Source: Planctomycetota bacterium (lineage in GTDB: Bacteria > Planctomycetota > Phycisphaerae > UBA1845). From it: a stretch of DNA of 35,117 bases. Both the position numbers and the translations under genes were made by a program. Shown piece after piece: positions 1-7,672 of this stretch; positions within the stretch are counted from its first letter, which is position 1; each line of letters starts with the position of its first letter. The DNA lies in assembly GCA_016208685.1 (NCBI GenBank), contig JACQXM010000013.1, forward strand, positions 48,958 through 84,074. Reading direction: 5' to 3'. The notes under the pieces are model-generated. The model saw nothing but the letters and a program-made list of their open reading frames with translations. It did not search any database and was not told the DNA's origin.

Positions 1-105
1 TTCCCGGCCCGCGGCGCCGCCGGGCGGGGGAAGGGGCGGGGCGGCCAGGCTGACGACCCGGGCAACCCGGCAACCGGCGTCGGACCCCGCACACGGAACG
101 GCACG

Positions 106-1347
106 ATGAGCACGCGAGAATCAGGAATGCGTTCCACCCCCCCGAGGCAGCGGCTGGCCCGCTCGCACCGTCGCGGCCCGGCCGCCTCATGGCTGCGGAG
201 GCGGGAGGCCCGGAGCGCGGCCGTTATCGCCGCGGTGCTGGCTGCCGGCAGTACGACTCATGGACAGCATACCCCGGGCGTCGTGTCCCGCGTCGATGCC
301 TACGGCAACGCCCAGTACAGCGTGGACCGTCGTGCCGTGGGCAACTACCAGAACGAAACTCAGCGCCGCCGATTGCACGTGTATCAGGAACTCGACCGCC
401 GTCCCGAAGACCGCAGCGAGTACCGTCCCATCCCCGATCCCACCTTGCCGTTCGCCGGCCGGGGGATGCCGCGTCCCGCGGGGGCGGTGCCGGGCGCCGC
501 GACAACCGAGGCCGCGCGGCGGCTTTTCGACCAGTACGGCGGCTTTGGGGAGCGCCGCGGCACGCGACAGGCCCCGGACATCGGCGACGTGTTGACGCGG
601 CGCCGCGGACTGGTGCAGGCCACCGGGCTCGGCGCTCCGGTGCGCCGCGCTTTGATGAGCCGATACTCGGTGGCGGCGCCGGCACTGGCCATCCGGACCA
701 CGCCGTTCCTTCCCCGGACGGCTCCGTCCCTCGCGGGGGATGAGGATGCCGCGCGGGCCGCCCCGGAGCCGGGCGCGGAGGCGGCGGCGCCCACGGGCGG
801 CGCGGAGGGGGAGACGCTCGATGCCCAACTGCGGCGGACGGTGGTGCAAGCTTATGCCGCGGTCCGCGCCGAGGGCTGGGACTGGTTCCGTGCCGGCCAT
901 TTCCGCCGCGCCTCGCGCTGCTTTGAATCCGCCATCACCCTGGAACCAGGGGCCGCAGAGGGCTACGTGGGTGCCATATTCTGTCACCTGTCCAACGGCG
1001 CGGTGCGCACCGCGATGGCCACGCTGGGCGAGATGTCGCGGCGGGTGGAGAACCCCTTCCTGCCGGACCTTGATCTGCGGGAGCGCTATGCCTCGGCGCT
1101 GACGGCGCGACAGACGGGATTTCAATGTCAACTGCATGCCCAGGCCAACCCCACGGTGGTCCGCGCCGTCGCCCTGCACGCGCTAGTGCTCTGGTACGTG
1201 GGCGAACGGGAGCAGGCGGAGCTGGTCGCATCCGGCGTGGCGCAGACGCACCCGGGAACCGTCTACGCCGGCTGGCCGGCGCGCATGGCCGCCGCTGCCG
1301 CCCGGCCTGCCGCGGATGTGCCCGACTCCGGCGCCCCGTCGCGATGA
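106..1347 (+). CDS. Exported TPR-like protein of unknown function
   Basis: I do not recognise this 413-residue protein as a named family. It has a long Arg-rich N-terminus followed by a short hydrophobic stretch (SAAVIAAVLAAGSTTHGQ, about residues 37-54) that could be a signal peptide ending near HGQ. Residues 60-240 are low-complexity, rich in Arg, Pro and Ala. The best-conserved-looking part, about residues 255-330, reads as one or two tetratricopeptide helical pairs (GWDWFRAGHFRRASRCFESAITLEPG is the classical spacing), so a protein-interaction scaffold role is inferred. It ends 4 bases before the sugar dehydratase gene, which suggests co-transcription. The first ATG (106) is used; the ATG at 127 is an alternative and gives a more normal signal-peptide length. 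Good confidence that it is coding, low on function. Confidence 0.7.
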   Translation: MSTRESGMRSTPPRQRLARSHRRGPAASWLRRREARSAAVIAAVLAAGSTTHGQHTPGVVSRVDAYGNAQYSVDRRAVGNYQNETQRRRLHVYQELDRRPEDRSEYRPIPDPTLPFAGRGMPRPAGAVPGAATTEAARRLFDQYGGFGERRGTRQAPDIGDVLTRRRGLVQATGLGAPVRRALMSRYSVAAPALAIRTTPFLPRTAPSLAGDEDAARAAPEPGAEAAAPTGGAEGETLDAQLRRTVVQAYAAVRAEGWDWFRAGHFRRASRCFESAITLEPGAAEGYVGAIFCHLSNGAVRTAMATLGEMSRRVENPFLPDLDLRERYASALTARQTGFQCQLHAQANPTVVRAVALHALVLWYVGEREQAELVASGVAQTHPGTVYAGWPARMAAAAARPAADVPDSGAPSR

Positions 1348-1351
1348 AACC

Positions 1352-3340
1352 ATGCCCCACGCACCCCTACCCGGCTTCCTGACCCGCTACCGCATGCCGC
1401 TGGTGGTGCTGGCGCACGCCCTGCTCGTGGCAGCGGCACTGCTGGCGGCTTTCTGCCTGGCCTACAACTTCCGCTGGAACGTGGAGGTCGCGGGAGGCGG
1501 GCGGCAGGCGTGGTTCGCTGAGCTCTACCTGCCGCTGCTGGCCCTGGCTCTGCCCATCAAACTTCTGGTGTTCCAGCGCGGCGGGCAGTATCGCGGCTCA
1601 TGGCGCTACGTGGGGCTCCGCGACCTGTTCGATGTCATCAGTGCGTCACTGGTGGGGACGTTCCTCTTCCTCACTGCCTACTTCCTCCTGGAAAACGGCT
1701 GGTCCGGCGCGTTCGGACGTCCCCTGATCGCGGCGCCGCCGGGTCCGTCGCTGCGGCAATCGGCGGTCTTCGCGATCGACTGGGCGGCCACCATCGTCTT
1801 CGTCTCCGCGGCGCGGGTCCTGGTGCGCTTCTACTACGAGGAGCTGCATCCGCAGCGCAGCGGCAGTCTCAAGACGCCGGTGCTCATCGTGGGGGCGGGC
1901 AACACCGGCGAGGGCGTGCTCCGCGAACTCCTGCGCATGGGGCGCGAACAGTACGATTGCGTGGGGTTTCTCGACGACGCCGTGGCCCAGCTTCACGGAC
2001 GCATTCACGGCGTGGAGGTCGTGGGGCGGACGGCGGACATCCGCCGCCTCTGCCTCGAACTTGGCGTCCGCGAAGTGCTCATCGCCCTTCCGCACGCCAC
2101 GCCCAAGTTCATCCGCGAGCTGGTGGAGCGCTGCGAAGGAACGGGCGTGCTCTTCCGCACCATCCCCGCCGTGGCGGACGTAATCGAAGGCCGGGTGCAG
2201 GTCAGCCAGATACGCGAAGTGGACATCGCGGACCTGCTGGGCCGCGACCCGGTGCAGCTCGATTCCGATATCATCGGAACTCAGCTCCGCGGCCGCGTGG
2301 TACTGGTCACCGGCGCCGGCGGCAGCATCGGCTCGGAGATGTGTCGGCAGATCGCCGGCTTTGCGCCCCGGCAACTGGTCCTCGTGGAGCGCGGGGAGAA
2401 CAACCTCTTCGAGATCGACCGCGAGCTCCGCGCCGTTCGCCCGTCGATCAACGTGCTGCCGCTGGTGGCCGACATCACGGACGGCGAGCGGCTTAAGACC
2501 ATTTTCGACCAGACCCACCCGGCCATCGTCTTCCACGCCGCGGCGCACAAGCACGTGCCCATGATGGAACTCAACCCCGGCGAGGCGATCAAGAACAACA
2601 TCGTGGGCACCCTGGCGGTCGCCGACGCCTGCCTGTCCTGGGGCGTGGAACGCATGGTGATGATCTCCACGGATAAGGCCGTCAACCCCACCAGCATCAT
2701 GGGCTGCACCAAGCGGGTGGCGGAGATGTACGTTCAGGGACTGACCCACCGCGGCCCCACGCAGTTCATCACCGTTCGCTTCGGGAACGTTCTGGGCAGC
2801 AGCGGCAGCGTGGTCCCCATCTTCCGCCAGCAAATCCTCCGCGGCGGACCGGTCACCGTCACCCATCCGGAGATGGTTCGCTTCTTCATGACCATCTCCG
2901 AGGCGGCGCAACTAGTGTTGCAGGCGGGAGCCATGGGACGGGGCGGGGAGATTTACGTACTGCACATGGGCGATCCGGTGCGCATCGTCGACCTGGCGCG
3001 GGACATGATCACGCTCAGCGGTCTGCGGCCGGGCGTGGACATCGAGATCGTCTTCACCGGCAAGCGCCGGGGCGAGAAACTATACGAAGAACTTCTGATC
3101 CAGGGCGAGCACATCGGCGACACCGCCCATCCCAAGATCCGCATTTGGAAGCATCGTTCGCACGACTTCGAGTCCGTCTGCCGCGGGATCGAAGAACTGC
3201 GGGCCTTGGCCGATGGCGGCGGCGAAGAGGAAATCCGGGCCGGGCTGCGGCGGCTGGTGCCGGAATACACGCCGGAGGTACCCGAGGAGCGCGCATCGTC
3301 GCGCATTCCGCCCACGGTCCTGTCGGCCGAGCGCGAATAG
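1352..3340 (+). CDS. Membrane-bound nucleotide-sugar 4,6-dehydratase (WbpM/FlaA1/CapD type)
   Basis: Members of this family dehydrate UDP-GlcNAc-type sugars at the inner membrane as the first step toward deoxy or diamino sugars for capsule, O-antigen or exopolysaccharide. The 662-residue length fits the large membrane-bound class. Visible parts: four or so hydrophobic segments in residues 10-130; a first Rossmann-like domain (VLIVGAGNTGEGVLREL, about 175-290); and the catalytic extended-SDR domain starting with VTGAGGSIGSE (G321-G327). The active-site set is S439, M450 and K454 in STDKAVNPTSIMGCTKR. Met replacing the usual SDR Tyr is characteristic of WbpM-like enzymes. The ATG at 1352 is chosen because it leads straight into the first membrane helix; an in-frame ATG at 1316 would overlap the upstream gene. 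The exact sugar substrate cannot be told from sequence. Confidence 0.93.
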   Translation: MPHAPLPGFLTRYRMPLVVLAHALLVAAALLAAFCLAYNFRWNVEVAGGGRQAWFAELYLPLLALALPIKLLVFQRGGQYRGSWRYVGLRDLFDVISASLVGTFLFLTAYFLLENGWSGAFGRPLIAAPPGPSLRQSAVFAIDWAATIVFVSAARVLVRFYYEELHPQRSGSLKTPVLIVGAGNTGEGVLRELLRMGREQYDCVGFLDDAVAQLHGRIHGVEVVGRTADIRRLCLELGVREVLIALPHATPKFIRELVERCEGTGVLFRTIPAVADVIEGRVQVSQIREVDIADLLGRDPVQLDSDIIGTQLRGRVVLVTGAGGSIGSEMCRQIAGFAPRQLVLVERGENNLFEIDRELRAVRPSINVLPLVADITDGERLKTIFDQTHPAIVFHAAAHKHVPMMELNPGEAIKNNIVGTLAVADACLSWGVERMVMISTDKAVNPTSIMGCTKRVAEMYVQGLTHRGPTQFITVRFGNVLGSSGSVVPIFRQQILRGGPVTVTHPEMVRFFMTISEAAQLVLQAGAMGRGGEIYVLHMGDPVRIVDLARDMITLSGLRPGVDIEIVFTGKRRGEKLYEELLIQGEHIGDTAHPKIRIWKHRSHDFESVCRGIEELRALADGGGEEEIRAGLRRLVPEYTPEVPEERASSRIPPTVLSAERE

Positions 3341-3440
3341 CAGGGCGGCCCACCGGCGCGACACTCGTCCCCTGCTCCGTTCTCTCTACTCCCTCTTTCC
3401 TGCTCACCTCCATGCCTTCGTTGCTCCGTCGCCTACTTTG

Positions 3441-3480
3441 CCCGCTCCCTCACGGTCGCGGCTCCGTTTGACCGCTCCAT
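3441..3480. repeat. Interspersed repeat unit with CTCACGGTCGCGGCTC core
   Basis: The core CCCTCACGGTCGCGGCTCC is flanked on both sides by the related words CCGCTCC (3442-3448 and 3472-3478). I recall this core, with its spurious translation LPHGRGSV, as a frequent intergenic motif in planctomycete genomes; that is memory, not a search. Only one clear copy lies in this window, so repetitiveness must be tested on the genome. Confidence 0.5.
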
Positions 3481-3523
3481 ACTGTCGCGGTGCTGATCGT
3501 GCGGTCTTTGTCGCTTCGTCGCT

Positions 3524-3586
3524 TTCCCTGCACCCTGTTCCCTGCTCCCCCTGCCCTTCTCCCTGTTCCCGATCCCCCATTCCCTC
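3524..3586. repeat. Imperfect CCCTGNN short-unit tandem repeat
   Basis: About nine C-runs of three to five bases are separated by two to four bases (for example CCCTGTTCCCTGCTCCCC). The reverse strand therefore reads GGGAACAGGG-like and has many G-runs with short loops, enough to allow a G-quadruplex or triplex-type structure. A degenerate relative (CCCTGCTCCGTTCTCTC) lies at about 3368-3412. The unit boundaries are approximate. Confidence 0.6.
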
Positions 3587-3656
3587 GACGCCTTCAAGCG
3601 TCCGGGGCTCCGTCCGCATCCCTTGCACGCTCCGGTGTGTGGCACACAATGCCCGC

Positions 3657-4271
3657 ATGTTGCTCACGCGCCGCGAGGTCCCTTTGCTGGTCGCCAACCT
3701 GATCTACGTTCCCGTCTTCACCATCATCGCGCTGCGGAAGCACAACTACGAGTTTCTCATGTACGTGGCCGTGGTGCTGGTCATCGCGGCCTGGATTCTC
3801 TGGCAGCAGCGACGCGTTCGGTTCGGGCGGGCGATCCTCTGGGGACTGACCCTCTGGGGCCTGCTGCACATGGCGGGAGGCAACATCGCCGTGGGCGACG
3901 GCGTGCTCTACGGCGTGCGTCTGCTCCCGCTTTCCGAGCGCCACCACATCCTGCGCTACGACCAGGTCGTCCACATGTTCGGCTTTGGCGTTGCCACTCT
4001 GGTGGCACACCATTTGCTCAGCCCCCACCTTCGAGGAGGGCTCCGCCGCGGTGCGATGTTCTGGATGCTGGTAGCGCTCATGGGCTGCGGATTCGGGGCC
4101 CTTAACGAAGTGATTGAGTTCGTCGCCGTCCTGAGCCTGCCGCAGACGGGCGTGGGCGGATACGAGAACACCCTCTGGGACCTGGTGTTCAACCTGTTGG
4201 GTTCCGTCCTGGCGGCAAGTTGGCTGGCGCGGCGCGCGGCGAACTCGGCGCTGCCGGCGCCGGAGAGGTGA
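3657..4271 (+). CDS. DUF2238 (YjdF-type) polytopic membrane protein
   Basis: This 204-residue integral membrane protein has about six hydrophobic segments (for example LLVANLIYVPVFTIIAL, FLMYVAVVLVIAAWIL and AILWGLTLWGLLHM). Three polar motifs inside or beside helices match the E. coli YjdF / DUF2238 family as I know it: RYDQVVHMFGFG, NEVIEFVAVL and NTLWDLVFNLLGS. Conserved Asp, His and Glu in the membrane hint at metal binding or an enzymatic site, but the family has no established function. ATG 3657 places the first helix about 10 residues in; in-frame upstream sequence is low-complexity repeat DNA and is not credible protein. The stop overlaps a GTG start of the next gene (GTGA), suggesting translational coupling. 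Confidence 0.85.
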   Translation: MLLTRREVPLLVANLIYVPVFTIIALRKHNYEFLMYVAVVLVIAAWILWQQRRVRFGRAILWGLTLWGLLHMAGGNIAVGDGVLYGVRLLPLSERHHILRYDQVVHMFGFGVATLVAHHLLSPHLRGGLRRGAMFWMLVALMGCGFGALNEVIEFVAVLSLPQTGVGGYENTLWDLVFNLLGSVLAASWLARRAANSALPAPER

Positions 4272-6073
4272 CCTTGTCCAAAACCCCGGGAACGCCCGAC
4301 GCACCGCCCCGCATGAACGCCGCGACGGACGCGCCACGCCCCGGTGAGGCTTCGCGTCAATCGGATTGGCGTTACACCTGGCTCATCGTGCTGGCGGGCG
4401 CTGCGTTGCTGCTTCCGGGCGTGTTCTGGGGGCTGCCGGTGGGCAAGGCGATTGCCGGCGCGGATCGCGTGCTGCGCGGCGAGGTACCCTATCGCGATTT
4501 CTGGAGCATGTACGCGCCCGGACAGTTCTATGCCATCGCCGCGATCTTCAGACTCTTCGGCCGGCATCTGATCCTACAGGCGGCGGCAGTCGTTTTCATC
4601 TACGCGCTGAGCGGTGGCGCGATATTCGCCTTGCTGCGGAACGTCGGAGTGGCGCCCGGCGCGGCCGCCGTGGTGGCCATCGTGTGGATCGCCGGCAATT
4701 GGGGAACGGCCCCCGAGCTGACCACCTATCCGCCGGCGATCCTGCTTCTGGTGCTGGCGGTCGGCCGGATCGTGGCGCTAGCGCACGACGCGCGCCCGCG
4801 CCAAGCCTGGACCGCGGGAGCACTGCTCGGAGCCGCGGCGATCTTCAAGCACGACGTCGCCGCGTACGGAGCGCTGGCGGCAACGCTGGCCATTCTGGCG
4901 CTCACCAGGTCGAGCCCGGATGAACGTCTGGCCGGGAGCGGCTGGGCGGCACTGCTGCGGGCCGCGGGCGGTGCGCTCATCGTCCTCGCCCCCGCCGCCG
5001 CGTACATTGCCTACCACGCCGGCGCGTACGCCTGGACCGACCTATTCGTCTTTCCTGCCGGGGATTTCCGCCTCGTCCGTGGTGAAGCCTATCCGTCACT
5101 GCTGCCCGGCCTGACGCCGCTTCGCGACTGGCTCGCCGCGCCGCGTGACATCTTCAGGGCTCGCCGCGCGCTCGATTACGTGAGCACGTGGATTCTCAGT
5201 ACGCTGCCGCAGTTCGTCTTCGTGCTTGGCGTCGCGGTTACCTGGCACGCGCGGCGCCGCCTGGCGCGTCCGGCGCTGGCGGCGGCCGTGACGTCCTTGG
5301 GACTGATGCCCTGTTTCTATCTTGCCGCCCATGTGCAGAAGAACACTCACCTGTATTCAATGGCGCTGCTTTCCTTCTGCCTGGGGGCGATGGCCTGGAC
5401 GGGATTGCGATCGCGCCAACTTGGCGAGGGCGAGCGCAACGACGCGGCCGCCGGAACACCCGCCGCGCCGCCGCGGCCGTCACCCTCGACACGACGCGTG
5501 CTCCGCGGGTTGCTGATCCTCGCCGCCGCCGTGTACGCCATCGGCCTGTTTATCCCCGCGGGAATGGAGGCCTACAGGATGGTGTCGGGCTGGTCCGAGC
5601 GGAGGCGTCTGGACCTGCCCGGGACGGCGGGCATCTTTGTTTCCCGCCGCGATTACGAAACCTACCGCCCCGTCGCCACGTTCATCCGCCGCCACGTCCC
5701 GCCGGAGGAGCCCATCTTCGTGGGCGTAATGCGCCACGACGCCATCGTGGTAAACGACCTTCGCCCCTACTACCTGACGGGCCGGCGGAACTGCTGCCGA
5801 TATGACGAGCTGCACCCCGGCATCGTGGACCGCGACGAAGTGCAGCAGGAAATCATCGACTCCCTGGTGGCGGAGCGCGTGCGCTGCGCGGTGTTGTGGC
5901 AGTTCGGCTGGCCCCGGCAACGACTCGATGAGATCAAGGCGGGCCGGCGCGCGGCGATCCCGGAACTGGGGGCCGAGCGCCTGGACCGTTTCCTCGCCGC
6001 ACGCCACGAAGTGCTCGAACAGCACGGAGAACTGGTAGTCCTCTGGCGAAAGAGTGTTCCGCGCGTGGATTGA
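4268..6073 (+). CDS. GT-C-like polytopic glycosyltransferase (ArnT/PMT-related)
   Basis: The product is about 601 residues, with some ten hydrophobic segments across residues 30-450 and a soluble C-terminal part of about 150 residues. Near the N-terminus, GADRVLRGEVPYRDFWSMY followed by APGQ is the arrangement of the first periplasmic loop in GT-C enzymes such as ArnT/GT39, where an Asp after the first helix binds metal or substrate. The tail (RRDYETYRPVATFIRRHVPP, GVMRHDAIVVND) resembles the usual periplasmic C-terminal domain. It probably moves a sugar from a lipid carrier; the donor and acceptor are unknown. The GTG at 4268 overlaps the previous stop; ATG 4313 is an equally possible start, and a longer frame opens at ATG 4220. 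The nearby nucleotide-sugar dehydratase supports an envelope glycan role. Confidence 0.75.
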   Translation: MTLSKTPGTPDAPPRMNAATDAPRPGEASRQSDWRYTWLIVLAGAALLLPGVFWGLPVGKAIAGADRVLRGEVPYRDFWSMYAPGQFYAIAAIFRLFGRHLILQAAAVVFIYALSGGAIFALLRNVGVAPGAAAVVAIVWIAGNWGTAPELTTYPPAILLLVLAVGRIVALAHDARPRQAWTAGALLGAAAIFKHDVAAYGALAATLAILALTRSSPDERLAGSGWAALLRAAGGALIVLAPAAAYIAYHAGAYAWTDLFVFPAGDFRLVRGEAYPSLLPGLTPLRDWLAAPRDIFRARRALDYVSTWILSTLPQFVFVLGVAVTWHARRRLARPALAAAVTSLGLMPCFYLAAHVQKNTHLYSMALLSFCLGAMAWTGLRSRQLGEGERNDAAAGTPAAPPRPSPSTRRVLRGLLILAAAVYAIGLFIPAGMEAYRMVSGWSERRRLDLPGTAGIFVSRRDYETYRPVATFIRRHVPPEEPIFVGVMRHDAIVVNDLRPYYLTGRRNCCRYDELHPGIVDRDEVQQEIIDSLVAERVRCAVLWQFGWPRQRLDEIKAGRRAAIPELGAERLDRFLAARHEVLEQHGELVVLWRKSVPRVD

Positions 6074-6194
6074 GATCCGCGGGCGGGGCGGCCGCCGCGA
6101 GCAGTTCCCGATCGCGGGGAGGGCGCTTTGCGCGCCTCCCTCGGCACATTCGAGTCGTTGCCGACGGCGCAGCGATTCCGACGGCGGCAGGTGC

Positions 6195-6223
6195 TTGAGT
6201 CCTTTGGGTATGCATAGTACGAT
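6195..6223 (+). promoter_or_regulatory. Possible sigma-70-type promoter for hflX
   Basis: TTGAGT (6195-6200) and TACGAT (6218-6223) are separated by 17 bases, each matching four of six consensus positions. Initiation would fall near 6230, leaving almost no leader before the ATG at 6239. It is the best candidate in the 165-base gap after the GT-C-like gene, but modest. Confidence 0.35.
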
Positions 6224-6238
6224 TGTCATGGTACGCAG

Positions 6239-7672
6239 ATGCGTTATTCCATCCGCTCCAACACGCCCGATGACGGCGCCGAAAGGCGTCGAGTCCCCAG
6301 ACAGACCGCCGAACCCGGACTGACCGGCCGGCCACAGCGCGCGGAGCGCGCCGTGCTCGTGAGCGTCCTGCTGCCGCATACCAAGGCGGACCTGCGCGAC
6401 CCCTTGGCAGAGCTGGCGGCGCTGGCCGAATCAGCCCGCGTCGAGGTCGTGGACCGCATGGTGCAGAAGCGCACCGGCCTGTCGCCCGCCTATGCCCTGG
6501 GCAAAGGCCGGCTCGAAGAGCTGGTCCAGCGCGTGCAGGACAGCCAGGCGGACACCGTCATCTTCGACAACGACCTGCTGCCGCGGCAGATTCGCGGACT
6601 GGAGGAAGCGGTGGGGGTGAAGGTGATCGATCGTGCCGAGCTGATCCTCGACATTTTCGCCTCCCGAGCCAAGACCCGCGAGGCGCAGCTCCAGGTCGAG
6701 CTGGCACAGCTCGAGTACACGGCCCCGCGTCTGCGCGGCATGTGGACGCACCTGGAGCGGGTGGCCGGCGCCGGCGGCGCGACGGCCGCGGGTGCCGTCG
6801 GCGGCGTGGGCACGCGCGGGCCCGGCGAGCGGCAGATCGAGATCGACCGCCGCCTGGTGCAGCAGCGCATCAGCCACCTGAAGCGCGAGATCGCGGAAAT
6901 CGACGAACGCAAACAGCGCGAGGTGCGCAGCCGCGCCGACCAGTTCACGGTTTCGCTGGTGGGGTATACCAACTCCGGCAAGAGCACCCTGATGAACCGG
7001 CTTACCAACGCCGAGCGGTACGCTGCCGACCAGCTCTTCGCCACGCTGGACACGAAAACCGTCCGCTGGGACCTGGGCGGCGGGCGTTCGGCGCTGCTCA
7101 GCGACACCGTGGGATTCATCCGCGACCTGCCGCACCACCTGGTAGCGTCCTTCCGCGCCACGCTGGAGGAGGCCATCCACGCCGACCTGCTGCTGCACGT
7201 GGTGGACATTTCGGCGCACAACGCCTACCAGCAGATGCAGTCGGTGGACGAGGTGCTGCTGGAGCTGGGCTGCGAACATCTGCCGCAGGTCACGCTGCTC
7301 AACAAGTTGGACATCGCCGACGACGCGACCATGGTGGAGATGCTGGCGCGGCATCGCACGGATGCCCTGTGCATTTCCGCCGTCACCGGCGAGGGGCTCG
7401 AGGCGTTGGCGCAGATGGTGCGGGAGCGGCTCCAGGGATCCACGGTCACGGCCACGGTGCATCTGCCGCACGGCGACGGGAAGCTCATGACCGAGATCGG
7501 CCGGCTGGCGCACGTGATCGAGCGGCGGTACCTTACGGACGGCGTCGAGCTTGACCTCCGCATGAACCGTACCCAGTTCCTGCAACTGCGCGGCAGGCAT
7601 CCGGCGCTCTCCGTGGTCCGCCAGGACGGCGGCCTGCACGAGCCGCCAGCGGCAGCGGCGGACCGGGCATGA
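6239..7672 (+). CDS. hflX: GTPase HflX
   Basis: HflX binds the 50S subunit and splits stalled or hibernating ribosomes using GTP. The 477-residue protein shows the family's N-terminal domain (ALGKGRLEEL, DNDLLPRQIRGLEEAVGVKV, LILDIFASRAKTREAQLQVE), the Gly-rich linker ending in GVGTRGPGERQIEIDRR, then the GTPase domain. G1 is GYTNSGKS (242-249), G2 lies in FATLDTKT, G3 is DTVGF, G4 is NKLD and G5 is SAVTGEG. A short C-terminal domain follows. Length and motif order are normal. The first 35 residues are a variable extension, so the true start could be slightly downstream of ATG 6239. The stop overlaps the next start by four bases (ATGA), which indicates coupled translation with the peptidase gene. 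Confidence 0.97.
   Translation: MRYSIRSNTPDDGAERRRVPRQTAEPGLTGRPQRAERAVLVSVLLPHTKADLRDPLAELAALAESARVEVVDRMVQKRTGLSPAYALGKGRLEELVQRVQDSQADTVIFDNDLLPRQIRGLEEAVGVKVIDRAELILDIFASRAKTREAQLQVELAQLEYTAPRLRGMWTHLERVAGAGGATAAGAVGGVGTRGPGERQIEIDRRLVQQRISHLKREIAEIDERKQREVRSRADQFTVSLVGYTNSGKSTLMNRLTNAERYAADQLFATLDTKTVRWDLGGGRSALLSDTVGFIRDLPHHLVASFRATLEEAIHADLLLHVVDISAHNAYQQMQSVDEVLLELGCEHLPQVTLLNKLDIADDATMVEMLARHRTDALCISAVTGEGLEALAQMVRERLQGSTVTATVHLPHGDGKLMTEIGRLAHVIERRYLTDGVELDLRMNRTQFLQLRGRHPALSVVRQDGGLHEPPAAAADRA

Larger units (their letters stand above)
3341..3656. other. Gene-free gap holding pyrimidine-rich repeats
   Basis: This 316-base interval has no convincing gene. The forward strand is strikingly C/T-rich, unlike the surrounding G+C-balanced coding DNA. 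It holds a CTCACGGTCGCGGCTCC element and a run of imperfect CCCTGxx units, annotated separately. Reading frames across it give only low-complexity translations. Confidence 0.7.

Noticed and set aside
1..105. G-rich left edge as a regulatory element
   Set aside because: Only GC-rich sequence with no clear promoter or structure; too short and cut by the window edge.
1646..2911. A 421-codon reverse frame opposite the sugar dehydratase gene
   Set aside because: The forward frame carries all catalytic motifs; the reverse translation is His/Val/Ala-rich with no recognisable domain and is a by-product of high third-position GC.
6431..7639. A 402-codon reverse frame opposite hflX
   Set aside because: It mirrors the GTPase gene, lacks a ribosome binding site and has no recognisable motif.
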